A DNA stretch of 64,000 nt from the NCBI GenBank assembly GCA_963921195.1, contig OY992540.1:192991576-193055575 (forward strand), written 5' to 3'. The notes under the pieces are model-generated. The model was given only the letters and a program-made list of their open reading frames with translations, did not search any database and was not told the DNA's origin. Numbering within the stretch: position 1 is the stretch's first letter; the number at the start of each line of letters is the position of its first letter. Positions 22,122 through 33,661 of the stretch are shown piece by piece. The DNA comes from Pegoplata infirma. Lineage: Eukaryota; Arthropoda; Insecta; Diptera; Anthomyiidae. A program made the translations under genes and the position numbers.

Positions 22122-23090
22122 GTCATAAAATAGCAATTTTTTTTGAATTTTTAATTATTTTTACAAGCATTTTTAAAAAATCTACAATATCAAAAAATTT
22201 TTTTTTGATATTGTAGATTGGATGTTTAAGTAGCTGTTAAAATAAGAAAAACTGAATTTTTCATAATTGGCAGCTTTTTATTTACATTTTAGGTGCCAAA
22301 TTAAAAAAAAAAATACCAAAAATATATGGTAAAATTACCAAAAAAAATGGTAAAAATACAAAAAAAAAAACTAAAACAATTATATAGTAGAAACACATAA
22401 AAATTGTGGTATTTTACTTAACGAAAATTACCAAAAAAATGGTGTAAAAATTCAATTTTTTTGCTAAAGCTTACAATTAGTTGAAAAATTTTTGTGTCCG
22501 GAACTTAAAAAATTTCCAATTTTTTTTTTTCATGAAATTTTTTATTTATAAAAAATTATTTTTAACTAAATTTTTTACTTCAAATCGCAAAAAAAATCTG
22601 AACTTAGAAAATTTTTGCGTGTCCTATTGTTGAATAATTAATTATTTTTTTTGTAAAACAACATTAATTCTAGTAATAAAATAAGTTTTGTAAAATTACA
22701 TTGGAATTTTGTACTTTTCCATACATACATTTCAAACTGAAAACCTTGTAAACGATCTGAAAAAAAAATGTTTGTAATAACACATTTTTTTGGTAGGAAG
22801 ACGTAATAACATCAAGTAAAATTTTGTTGTACAATAACAGTTTCTTGTGTAAAAAAACTAAACACCTTGTAATATTTTTTTAATTTGTAAAATAATTCAC
22901 TTTTTTGTAAATTTACCTAAAAAATTTGTAAAATAAATTTACCAACATATATGTAATAGTAAAATTACAAAGCAAACTGTAGTTTTCGTTTTATTAAATA
23001 TACAACAATTTTTGTAAAAAGGCAAAAATATTAGTAAAATAGAATTACAAGACCTTTTACTTGTAATTTTACAAACTTTTTTATTGAGTG
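22122..23090. repeat. MITE-rich block, unit 4
   Basis: It repeats unit 3 from GTCATAAAATAGCAATTTTT to TTTTTTATTGAGTG. Divergence from unit 3 is modest. The junction at 22119-22122 (GAGTG, TA, GTCATAAAA) matches what would be expected if a TA-flanked element from 19171 to 22119 had entered the sequence GAAAAATTAGTC. Confidence 0.65.
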
Positions 23091-24141
23091 CAGAGAGCAA
23101 AAAATTTTTAAGTGAAAGAAACATACGGCTCTGGCAAAGATTTTCAGTGTTCGCAACATAAGATTAAAGTCGTTTCCGACAAAGCTTGATACTTTTTGAT
23201 AATAATGTAAATACACAAATCCATTTAGTATATAAAAATCTTCTTATTGTAAGTGGGCGTTCATAAATTTATATAAATACAGGAAAAAATCACAACAAAA
23301 TATAAGAAATAAAATAATATTTGATTGTTATAATGCATTTAAGTATATTTCCTTTTATTTTGCAATAAAAATTTATAATAAAAAAAAATCAGCAACAATA
23401 ACAACGACAAAAAATAAAATGAACATTACGGAAAATCTAATGTATTTTCAAGTAATTTTCATTAAAAAAATATAAATCACTCAAAAACTCAAACATCAAA
23501 GATAATTTATTTGTTTTTTTTTTTTCATAGGAAACAATGCATTAAATATTTTACCATTTTAAACACCATTTTTAAACAAGTGCACTTTTAGATGCAATTT
23601 TTTTATGCAAAAAATATAAAAAAAAATCGTTGACGGAAAAAAATATCCATAAATAATGTTTTAATTAATTTAACCACAAATGAAATTATAGTAAAACTAA
23701 TTTAAATAATCCTTATACAACTATTTAAAAAAAATGCATTTGCAGAATATGCATTTATTTTTATATTTAAATGTTGATTAATTATTACGAACGAGTTTTT
23801 TTTTAAAGTGGTGGCTATAACTACTAAATGGGTTAATTTTATGCTAAATTATGCTTTTAATTGAATATATTGCATGCGAAACTTTATTTTAATCAACCAC
23901 TAATTATTTTATTAAAAAATAAAAAAAAAAATCTTAACTTTATAATAAATGTTTAATATGTGTGGGTTGTATGATTTTTATTTTACTGACATTACTTACA
24001 CTGTGCGACAAAACAAAATGGAAGGTGTTATGCTAACCGAAAAAAAAGAACCAGCCTCGTCATCATACAACCCCACTCTGTCTTAACGGTTCTTCTACGA
24101 GTCATCATGCTACCCCACTCTGAGATTTTCGTAAGGTCTTG
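23091..24141. other. AT-rich sequence, mostly unassigned
   Basis: No gene seen. A short direct repeat (GTCATCATACAACCCCACTCTG and a diverged copy about 45 bases on) lies at 24058-24122. Confidence 0.45.
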
Positions 24142-24149
24142 GTTGAGTG

Positions 24150-25489
24150 TAGACTTGTACTTAATCGTTTAATTGAGTGAGCGCTTATTTTCGTTCATTT
24201 CAGATAAAAGACCTAGTTCGTTCTTCTAGTTCAAACGCTCATTTGTTGTTTTCGTTCAACAGTTTGTGAACGAATCATTTTGATCAAATCTGTTGGTCGT
24301 TCATCTACGGCCAATCTTTCAACAGTTCGTTAACGAATCATTTTGATCATGTCTGCTGTTTCGGCTTTCGTTAAAAAAAAAATTTGAATAAAAACATTAA
24401 TTAAAAAAACAAGTAAGAAAGTTATAGTCGGTCAAGACCGACCATATAATACCCTACACCAGTGTTTTCCGGAAAATGGGTCCCAAGTCCGAACATGAAC
24501 CGATTGGATCTGTCTTTTGTTAGATCTTTATTAAGTGTAGAAAACACACACAGATCAAATTTAAGTGGAATTGACTTATTTTTTTTGTCAATAGACCGAT
24601 TTAACTGAATATCGGTCGAAATTTTTTATGGGGGGACTAACAATAATTCCAAAAATGGTCCAATTATATTGCGATTTGATAAGGTTACTAAAGTTCACGT
24701 TTAACACATACAAATAAAATTTTTATCAAATATTTCCATATGAATTTTGAGGGAATTGTGTGAATATCGGGAGGGTGGTTTGTATGGGGACTACCAGAAG
24801 GACTTACCCGATTTCTTTGAAATTTGGAATGGTGATTCGTGCATACAAAATTAGACTACCTGCTAAATTTATAATACGGTTATAAGAGTCATTTAAGCCG
24901 AATCCAAAGGGGGCGTTTGTATGGGGGCTAGGGGTTAACATGGACCAATTTTCTCCAATTTCAATAGGCTTCGTCCTTGGGCCAAAAGATGTTTAAGTTT
25001 CAAATTTCAAGTCAATTGATTAAAAATTGCGACCTGTATCGTGCTTAAACCGATAGATGGACAGACGGACGGACGGACAGACGGACGGACGGACATCGCT
25101 AAATCAACTCAAAAAGTAATTCTGAGTCGATCGGTATACTTGAAGGTAGGTCTAGGACCAACATTTCCGGTAGTTACAAACATCAGCACAAACTCATTAT
25201 ACCCTGTACCACAGAGTGGTGTAGGGTATAAATATATACAATTTTTGTAAAAAAAAAAAAAACACAAATGCTGAGAAAGCGTGCCAAAAGAGGAGAGAAA
25301 ACTAACGCCTAATGAAAAAATTAACAAACAAAAATGAACGAGCCAACTGAAAGATCAAAATGAAATAATCACCAATTTAGCTGAATGAACGAAAAGGTCT
25401 AAAAGAGCTAATATGAACGAACTAGATAAACTGCTTAGTTAAGTGAATAGTTCAATTGAACTAGTTCGTTCCTGAACGACACAACTTTA
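24150..25489 (+). mobile_element. hAT-like MITE (family E), copy 1
   Basis: The left end is TAGACTTGTACTTAATCG and the right end ACGACACAACTTTA; the inverted core is TAGAGTTGTG. Similar octamers flank it (GTTGAGTG at 24142-24149; ATTAAGTG at 25490-25497; six of eight match). The interior has many GTTCGTGAACGA-like palindromes. A mini-me-like element interrupts it at about 24411-25233; the second copy at 33662-34190 lacks that insertion. Confidence 0.75.
24411..25233 (+). mobile_element. mini-me-like repeat, divergent subfamily
   Basis: It begins AAGTAAGAAAGTTATAGTCG with a GTCGGTCAAGACCGAC hairpin and ATACCCTACACCAGTG, carries a GACA/GACG tract at about 25060-25095, and ends GGTGTAGGGTATAAAT. 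Comparison with the uninterrupted second copy of its host (about 33930-33945) places the insertion between AAAAAC and ATATACA with no evident target duplication, which fits rolling-circle (Helentron/DINE-like) insertion better than a TIR transposon. Confidence 0.75.
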
Positions 25490-25499
25490 ATTAAGTGTG

Positions 25500-26990
25500 T
25501 CATTCATAACTTCCCTCAAGCCCCTAACCTCGCAAAGCTTGAATTTGTTCGAAGGACAATGAATGACAAATGTTTCTGTCGTCTGCAGGAAAGTAGATAG
25601 GATTGGAAATTTGACTTTGAGGGCCATTGATAAAGATAATAAAAAAAGTTTGAAACGGGGGAGAACCTTGCGGCACCCCTGAATTAAGCTGAAACTCGTC
25701 TGAAACAACACAAATAGTCCCATCTAAAACAACACAAATAGTGCGGAATGAATTAAGAGCAGTCATTACCAGCTACAAAAGCAATAAGTTTTGACCCGAG
25801 TGCTCGATAAAATTCCTTGAAAATATCTTTACTCTCCCTAAAATATTGGAGGGTCTGACTCCAGCGCTTCAAAGGAATAGCTAACTGGTATTTTATAGAT
25901 CCACCACTACAGCAGCCATACTGTCGATGATTTAAAAGTCAAATAGTCTCTAAATACTTCAGAAGATGTTAATTAACCATGCTCTCCATCACCTTGGTGA
26001 GCGCAGAGCAAATTGGAATTGGGTGGTAATTTTTAGGTTACTGGTTACCCTTATTTACGCTAAGATCCCCAAAAACCCTTTTGACTGCCCGAGCTCGAAA
26101 GAAAATCTTGGGCATAGCACACGATACTCCGGTAAGGACTGACAGTGTTTTATTGCTTTGCGGCAAGAATGAATTTCTTGAAAAAAGTTCAGCGAAGAGG
26201 TTAGCCTTTTTAACCGGGTCAAAGAATGATTGATCGTCCTTTAAAAGAGTTGGAATGGAAGAACTAACATTAAGCCCCACCGTTTCTACGAACAACAAAA
26301 ATGTTTTACTGCCCCGTGGAGCAGAAAGAACTTCAATTGTAAGTACTTTGGCACACTCAGTTCTTGCCTTTTGGCGTAGCAGATTAGTATCGGCGTTTTT
26401 GTTGGAACGCCAATTGCTATGCGCTTCCTCTCTTGATCTGACTGCACTTTTCCAAGTCTGGTTAGACCAGCATCTATGCCGTGGTATAGATGCTGGTATA
26501 TTTCGGACATACTTCAACAGCGGCATTGACGATGCCGGTAAAAATCGTTGATCTCAGTCCAACTAGCCTTTTCGCATATAAAAATTTAACTTTTAGCTTA
26601 GTTTTGAAACACTATGAAGATTGGAATACGGAAAGGATGCCGACACGGTAAAGTAATCCGAATCACCGAGAGGTTCAAGTATTTTCACTTCATACTTTTC
26701 AGGGTGCAAAGTAAGGAAGAGGTCAATAGTATTTTGTGACTACCCTTCAACACACAATTTATGAGAGGGGTCATTCACTAATTCCGCAAAATCATTGTGG
26801 GCGGCAAACAGCCGAGCGTATTATCCATCGGGAGTTGTATGGCTCGAATGACAAATCCAAGAAGAGTTGTGGATTCACCAGGAACTACAATTTCACTTTT
26901 GGGCAACTTTCCAAGATTTTAGAAATACTGTCGGAAAGGGCATGGAAGCAATCAAGAGATTTAGCCGATTCCTTGTTTGGATTTCTATAA
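25500..26990 (-). pseudogene. Non-LTR retrotransposon ORF2, lineage 1, reverse
   Basis: Reverse-strand translation runs from the C-terminal half of an endonuclease to a reverse transcriptase. At about 26690-26850 are IHNSSWICHSSHTT and LFAAHNDFAELVNDPSH, then LGDSDYFTVSASF (the SDH-type endonuclease motif with H replaced by Y). The 162-codon ORF at 26038-26526 is the linker, with RTECAKVL and APRGSKTF. At 25530-25960 are YHPIPICSALTKVMESMVN, NSGVPQGSPPFQ (motif B) and PADDRN (motif C region, changed). Stops and shifts occur throughout. A second copy lies at 29950-32640 in opposite orientation. The upstream end abuts the mariner at 26999. Confidence 0.75.
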
Positions 26991-26998
26991 AATTAATA

Positions 26999-28154
26999 CG
27001 AGGGTTGCGTTTTATAATTCGGGATTGGGAAATCCCAGTGTGCCATCTAGAAACTGTCGTTCCTATAGTAAATTTTGACATTTTTTCAGAACGATTTGTC
27101 GTACAAACGCTATTTGTGTTGTTTACAGTAACTTCAAAAATTCATATTGGTCAAAAAAATTTAATACATATTCGTGCGAAAATTTTTACAACTTTCGACG
27201 TGGATTAAATCGATGAATTCAATTCATTTTGTGGTCATAAAGCACCATCAAGGACCAGTGTTTATCGATGGTTTGCTGATATCAATCGTGGCCGTAGTTC
27301 GCTTAACGACGAGTTTCGTGAAGGTCGTCCGAAATCGGCTGTTGCTCTGAAAAACATTGATGCTGTGTGTGATCTGATATTGCAAGGTAACATGATGAGG
27401 TATCGTGAGATTGAGGTAACCCTAAATATTAGTGGGAGCAGCATACATTAAATATTGCATAAATATTTGGCTAAAAAAAAAGATTTGTTCAGGTTGGATC
27501 CAACATAATTTGACAATCGTTAAAAAAAAGAGGATCGTATCAATTGGTCGAAAGAAATTCTTAAAATATACGATCGCGGTGCTTCAAAACATGTGTATGA
27601 CATCGTGATAGGTGACGAATCGTGGCTAAATGCGTATGAGCCCGAAAGTAAACAGAAGTCGACTGCATGGATCTTTTAAGACAAGCAAAACCCAACAAAA
27701 GTCATTCGCCTGTTTTTTCGGAAAAATTCTAAATGGTACGCAACCATCTGCTTGCCAAAAGTCTTCGGAAAAATAAAACAAGCCAACCGCCAAAGACGGA
27801 TCATTCTCCACCAGGACAATGGAAGCTCGCACACATCGGCTCAGACAAGGGACTTTTTAAGAACTCAAAATTTCGATTTAACGAATCATTCGCCGTATAG
27901 TCCAGATTTGGCAACTAATGACTTCTTTTTATTCCCGAACAAAAATAAATTGCGAATTGATGACGGTTGATGAGTTCTAAATGCATGTTTTGGAGGTACC
28001 TTAATCGGAATGGAAAAATAACACAAATAGCATTCGTAAGTCAAAACGGTCTGAAAATGTATATTGCCAAAAATTACAAACTTTACTATAGAACGTCTTT
28101 TGCCAGATGGCAGCACTAGGGTTGCCCAATCCAGTAATATAAAAGGCAACCCTC
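26999..28154 (+). mobile_element. mariner element, inactive
   Basis: Inverted termini CGAGGGTTGCGTTTTAT (left) and ATAAAAGGCAACCCTCG (right) are flanked by TA (26997-26998, 28155-28156), the mariner target. Length is 1156 bp, close to the usual 1.3 kb, with an internal deletion in the transposase. Confidence 0.9.
27175..27970 (+). pseudogene. mariner transposase remnant (DD34D)
   Basis: Translation in shifting frames gives a helix-turn-helix-side segment (YRWFADINRGRSSLNDEFREG), then IVIGDESWLNAYEPESKQ with the first catalytic Asp, HQDNGSSHTSAQTRDF with the second, and HSPYSPDLATNDFFLFPN with the third; 34 residues lie between the last two, the DD34D spacing of mariner. All three catalytic residues remain, but several stops and frameshifts and a missing stretch between the first and second Asp make it non-functional. 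Flanking TIRs and TA duplications confirm the element. Confidence 0.9.
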
Positions 28155-28156
28155 GT

Positions 28157-29790
28157 AGCATTCGTACTTTGGCAGATAATGCAAATGGAAATGTGAATGA
28201 ATATTACTAATTACTATCAGCATTATATTTTGGTGTAAAAGGCAAAAAAGTTGTTACCTCCAATGACATCGCCAAACAGAGAAACAAATTTGCTGATTTC
28301 CAATATAAATTGAGTTGATATAACTAAATTCGGTTGATACATTTGCATTTAGGTTGTCACAATTGAATATCGGTAGTCACAACTGAATTCGGTTGATATA
28401 ACTGGCTTTTGATTGGTATAACCACATAATTCGATTGTCCTAACGTCCTATGACAGCAGAAACTAAATATTATGTTAATACAACTGAAAAATTCGATTGG
28501 AAATTTATTTTTCTATGTGCATGTTTAAGTAATGAACATTGAAATTAAGGAGTTACGACTTACTCTTAATTCTGTTTTTTTTTAACATATCTGGTATTTG
28601 TGACAAATGCAATTTTGAATCGTTTCTTTTCAACATTCTGTGAGATAAATAAAACCTTCTATTATACTGCCCATTCAGTTTGTCACTGCCACGCCTCCTT
28701 GGAGTGGATGTTATTAAAATATTTTAAAATTTAAATTTTAATGTTTAAAACTTGTTGAAACAAAATCCTTTAAACCCTTCTATTAATCATTTCCCCCTTT
28801 GGCAAAGTGTCAAAAGTTTATACTGTAATTAACCTAAAAGTATATTATTAATTAGACAAATGACTCCATTATTCTAAAATAATTCCAATTTTTTTAAACC
28901 CCCCATAAAAATAAAAACAAAGTGCTGTTATTAATAAATTACAACACCAAAAAAATGCACAATTATTTAATGCATGCACTTGTGAAAGTTTCTTTATTCT
29001 TCAAGCCAAAATTGTGGTAAAAACAATAGAAATCCCTTGGGGATACAAGAAATGGATAACAATAAAACAAAAGGTGTAAGAACATATTAGCTACCATTCA
29101 ATGGATCTATTCAGAAATGGCAAAAATGCGTGAAATTGCTAACAGAAATTTATTAGAATTGGCATCAAAATTTTGCAAAAGCGTTGAAAGGATTTAGTGA
29201 GATGAAAACCAAAGAATTAAGAAATAATGCTTTTTAAGAAATTGAAATTTTTCAATGTATAAAAAACAAATTAGTGTTTCCTGTTAATAAAGAAGGTAAT
29301 TATTGATATTAAAATTTTTTATTTTAAATACTCTATTTCTATTTAGATGCATAACCATTCACAAAATCATTTTATGCTCCCTTTTTTACAGTATTCAAAT
29401 AATAAAACTGCCTTATTACGACTTAAATTTATTTTGTTGGCTCGTTAACAAGAAGTTCAACTTTTTAACTACTTATATGCTCAGCCATTAACTTGACATG
29501 CTCCTTAACTGACTGAAGTATTTATTTATTCCAATTTTAAATCTTAATAAACTACACCCACTTTAACTTCAAAGTCAATTTCTGTTTTATGTTTAACTTT
29601 AACTACACCCAAATAATTTTATATTTTTTTATTCTTTGGAAGGAAAAAAAAGCACGAATTGGCAACCAATAAATAATGTATGTATGCATGCATGTACAAG
29701 TAATTTATTTACAAAATAAATTTTTCAAAATATAAATATAGAGTTAAACGAAATCAAATGCACACGTTTCCATGACATCATTATTTCTTT
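28157..29790. other. AT-rich, mostly unassigned
   Basis: No gene seen. Between about 28305 and 28500 short degenerate repeats of GGTTGATATAACTGAATTC type recur several times in alternating forms; a related fragment is at 46580-46640. Their origin is unknown. Confidence 0.4.
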
Positions 29791-29793
29791 CTT

Positions 29794-29865
29794 TTTATAC
29801 CCTCGTTTTTGAGGTTATATAAATTTATCGTTCCGTTTGAAACTCATTAAAATATTTGTCTAGTT
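29794..29865 (-). mobile_element. mini-me-like end fragment
   Basis: TTTTTATACCCTCG followed by CGTTCCGTTTGAAACTCATTAAAATATTTG corresponds to the inverted right end of the mini-me-like family; the remainder is missing. Confidence 0.5.
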
Positions 29866-29949
29866 GGGGAGATCTAGCCCTTTCAACTGGCACTGCGACT
29901 CTTTTGGGTCTTTTGTGCTAGGATCTATAAATTTAAGTCAAACCCTGTT

Positions 29950-30203
29950 CAATGTTCCTAATGAAGATTATAACAGAGGATGGAGAAGCCAGCCTTGTAT
30001 TCTCAAAAGGAGGAAATTTGGATTACAGTACTATTTCTGCATCTTTTTCATATTCTACTTTTCCTAGCGTTTCTGACCTGGCGTCGCAACGATCAATTTT
30101 CCTCTATGAAAAAGCCCGTTGGGCCGAGCTTAACGATTTTTTTTGGAATTTTAACTGGAAACTTTTCTTCTCGACGACGACTTCGATGACGCTGCAGTAT
30201 ACT
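29950..30203 (+). pseudogene. Non-LTR lineage 1 copy 2, 5' part
   Basis: The reading GGNLDYSTISASFSYSTF, followed by FLYEKARWAELNDFFWNF, is homologous to the end of the endonuclease and the start of the linker of the reverse copy at 25500-26990 (LGDSDYFTVSASF ... EINDFY). It stops abruptly at 30203 where an RNase H-bearing element in opposite orientation begins, and the homology resumes at about 31554. Confidence 0.6.
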
Positions 30204-31553
30204 AGGTTAGGTTAGGTTGGATGGGCGTTCGCCATTTGGCGAATTCACTCGAAGGCCAAATTGCCCATTGTGATTCCCTTAGTCATACTTCCCTACTCCC
30301 CCTCTGATACAAAGTTCTACTTCCTAAACCACCCCGATTCCCTAAGGAATTCTGCTAGAGACGTCAATGGGACACCGCTTAGGCAATCCAGGTCATCGAA
30401 AAACCTTTGCCCCTAATGCTTAAGGCGGCTTTTCATTAGACCTGGACATTCGCATAGCAAGTGCTTCACTGACTCCTCCTCCACTTCCCCGCAACTTCTG
30501 CAATAGTCCCTATCAGAGATTCCCATATGCACGGCCACCTGGCCAATCATACAGTGCCCTGTAAGTACTCCTACTAATAGGCTAACCGTCCATTTACCAA
30601 AAGTAAGAAGATTTTCCGTCCTCTTGGGATTTGATATCCCGCACGTATCAGTGATATCCACCTATCCTTCCTTCTATTCTCAGATATTTTATCAATTTCA
30701 TTCATCAGTTCCACTATAGTAACCGAGATGTCAGGTTCCAAACGTTCCCCCACCGATTCAGAGCCATTGCTCGCACATTTATCTGCCAATTTATTACCAG
30801 CGACCTCACTATGTCCAGGGACCCAGATTAGCTTGATTGTGTGCTGATTGATTCGACGAAGGGATTGTATACAATTCCTATTTATTCCCGATTTTATAGT
30901 GTTTGATTCTAAGGCCTTCAGAGCAAGGACGAAGGTCCCTTGTCATAATTATCTGCGCGGCTTTATCAATTGCAAGTACCTCAGCCTGGAAAACACTACA
31001 CTTATCAGAAAGTCTAAATGAGAACCCGATTTCGAGGCATTTAGAGTAACCTCCCGAACCGGTACCCATCTTTGATCCGTCCGTAAAGATTGAGATCGCA
31101 TTCTCTGTTATAACAGAGTTTACCGCCCAGTCTTTCCTAGCCGGTATTTGGACTTCGAAGGTTCTGTCAAAGTTCGTCTGTGGTGAGATATAGTCGGATC
31201 TCTGTTCTAGTTCCGTCCCGCCCACCGTACTTAAAATAGTCGAGTGTCCCGAAGAGCGTTGAATTATCTTCAGATGATTCAACCCGAACTTCATTTCGCC
31301 TTTCGACTCTGAGCTGATTTTTAGCCAAAGATCCTTACCGTCTCCCTTATCCCTCACACATCCCCTGATGATTCTCCAATCATCAGAACCAAGCCTCTTA
31401 TTTTGGCGTTTAAGCACCGTAAGTATGGATTCATCCTCTATAACTGGAGGAAGAATCCATACCTTCACTCTTGCCTGGTAAGGAACCTGATCAACAGAGA
31501 CGACGTCTACCTTCATCCCAGGCCAAAGACCGTGGATGCAGGTTTTGAGAAAG
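30203..31553 (-). pseudogene. RNase H-bearing non-LTR element, 5'-truncated
   Basis: On the reverse strand the 260-codon ORF (30878-31660) begins with an N-terminal part that is antisense to its neighbour, then shows a segment VKVWILPPVIEDESILTVLK...GSDDWRIIRG of the kind found in insect non-LTR proteins (DUF4780-like), then RNase H: PARKDWAVNSVI, FTDGSKMGTGSGG (first Asp) and SVFQAEVLAID (Glu). Downstream frames give LIWVPGHSEVAGNKLADK, LTGHCMIGQVAVHMGI and a CRSCGEVEEESVKHLLCECP zinc-like end. It terminates in a CCTAACCTAACCTA tail. Several frame breaks; reverse transcriptase absent. The RNase H places it in the R1/LOA/I group broadly. Confidence 0.7.
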
Positions 31554-32640
31554 CTTAGTATGCTAGAAATGAAACTTTTTATTCCAACGAAGCATATTTC
31601 GGCTAAATCAAAACAGAAGTATTGGTTTAACCACACGTGTAAAAATGCAGTCAGATCCAACCCTCTCAGTAATTAGCGTTCGAATGACACCATGGTTACT
31701 GATCTGCATCGCAATAAGGTGAAAACTGAATGTGCCAAAGTACTAAGACGCGAAAAGGTTCTATACGAACGGCATCTACTTCCGAATGGTCTTTCTGCTC
31801 CTCTGGGTAGTAAGACCTTTTTCTCATTCGTTAAAAGGGTAAAGAATAATGCTAGTTCTTTTACTCTTTTAAGGATAATTATTCATTCACCGATCCGGTT
31901 GATATGGCCAACCCCTTCACAGAACTCTTTGCAAGAAATTCTTTCTTGCCGGATAGCGATCAACCCTTTCTTGCCGGAAAACGATCTGCCCGTTCTCGAA
32001 AGGGTATCGTATACTATGCCTTCGATTTTCTTTTGGGCCCGATCAGTCAAAAGGGCCAGGTTGCATATCAGCACTGGTGCTGACACAGTGCCCTTCTACT
32101 TTATTACGTCAAAACTTTTCAGCTCTTCGTGCAGTGCGGGAGTCTCAGGTGTCTAGTGTCCAGCCAATCCCCAAAAAGGGTGCTGTTAACAATCCTGAAA
32201 GTTACCGCCTAATCGCACTTTGCTCTGTGCTTTTCAAAATGATGGAGAGCATGGTTAACTATAATCTTGTGAAGTATTTAGAAACAAATTCACTTTTAAA
32301 TGATCGGCAATATGGCTTCCGAAGCGGTCGATTTACAGGAGACTAGTTGGCGTTTCTATCGGAATGTTGGAGCCGATCCCCTTTATAAAACCTCTGAGTA
32401 CGGTCAAGCACTTAAGGTAGACTTTAATTCACCCAATATTGTATGTTAATCCACAGACGGGCATTGGAATCAAAATCTTCATCTGTAGCTATGGTTGGTA
32501 TAGGTACTGAAGAATCGGATCGACTTGATATTCTGGGAACGATATTCGTCGATATAAACACATATTAAAAGGGTTGAAACTACACCCAGGAATTGGAAGG
32601 TGTTTCGTCAAGCCATGTTAACGCTCTTAACTAGAGTTGG
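31554..32640 (+). pseudogene. Non-LTR lineage 1 copy 2, 3' part (RT)
   Basis: The reading resumes with KYWFNHTCKNAVRS, then the ORF 31692-32156 (linker: KTECAKVL, SAPLGSKTF) and 32077-32346 with VQPIPKKGAVNNPESYRLIA (RT fingers) and YLETNSLLNDRQYGFRSGR, followed by stops. These match the reverse copy at 25500-26990 residue for residue at many positions. The palm motifs A to C are lost or shuffled. Confidence 0.7.
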
Positions 32641-33235
32641 GCATCCCTGAATTGTTCGTCGACTCTGCCGTCCGACATATTGGTCATAAAGAGAAAAATT
32701 AGAAAGATTAGATGTAAGATGAAACCTGGAAGCTTATAAAAGAAAGAAAAGCAGTTAAGAACACAATAAACGCAGCCAAAACTTGCACTGCTAAGAGTTT
32801 CAGTCAGGCAGAGTTTTCAAGATTAGACCGTTAAGTCAAAAAAATGCACGAAGAGACAAAAGATGTGCAGCTAATATTGCCAATGAACACAAACGGCGGT
32901 GGAAACCGATCGTAGCCTAGATATGAATGGTGCTATAAAAAGACTAACAGAGGTTCCTATACTCGGTGAAAGGCCCATAAAAGAACTGTGAACTTACAAC
33001 ATCCAAGGATAAACAGATGCAGCTATGGACCAATACATAACCACTTTGTAGATGCGAGTCACATGTGGTCCACCAGGCTATAAGACCGGAATGGCCCTCT
33101 ATTTTTGAAATTAATAAGGCTATCAAAGCACTTAAGCACAACAAGTCTGCGGGATAAGATAACATCCCTCCCGAGCTACTACTGATCGATCCAATGATAA
33201 GCTCCAAACTTTTGCATACACTTATAGAAAGATGT

Positions 33236-33473
33236 GGTGACAGGACATAACCCCCACGTACATTACCCCCATAACGCAAATGGGGATTATGACCGAATTC
33301 ATCACGGACATAACCCCCATAATAGTTGTTGGGACTATGACCGTTTCTAAAACGGTCATAATCCCAATGGATATTATGTCCGTTCATTGTTAGGATTACG
33401 AACGAAAATTATTCGGTCATAACCCCCATTCATATTATGGGGACTAAATCCAAAGAAATTTCGGTCATAATCC
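33236..33473. mobile_element. 238-bp hairpin-cluster insertion, 9-bp duplication
   Basis: GAAAGATGT occurs on both sides (33227-33235 and 33474-33482), and removing the insert with one copy restores the RT reading frame. The insert is a succession of about four small hairpins with arms of the type GG(A/T)CATAA(C/T)CCC and GGGATTATG(A/T)CC, including the palindrome GACCGTTTCTAAAACGGTC. It has no ORF and no long terminal inverted repeat. A 9-bp duplication suggests a Mutator-like or similar transposase, but the family is not recognised. Confidence 0.75.
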
Positions 33474-33661
33474 GAAAGATGTTGGTTTTCCAACCAACTA
33501 CCTAATAAATTACTTGAGGGTGTCGTCGTTAAAATCCCAAAAAGGGTTATATATCCGAGCGCAGTAGTTGGAGGGATATTACGCTGTTGAATATTCTGCT
33601 TAAAGTATTAGCTTACATCAGTAAAAAAGACTTCTGATGTTATCTCCTCATATCTACGAAG

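Noticed and set aside
30203..30225. TTAGG telomere-like repeat (TAGGTTAGGTTAGG)
   Set aside because: Only three units, at the 3' end of a reverse-oriented non-LTR element, with a similar tail at 7283; flies lack TTAGG telomeres.
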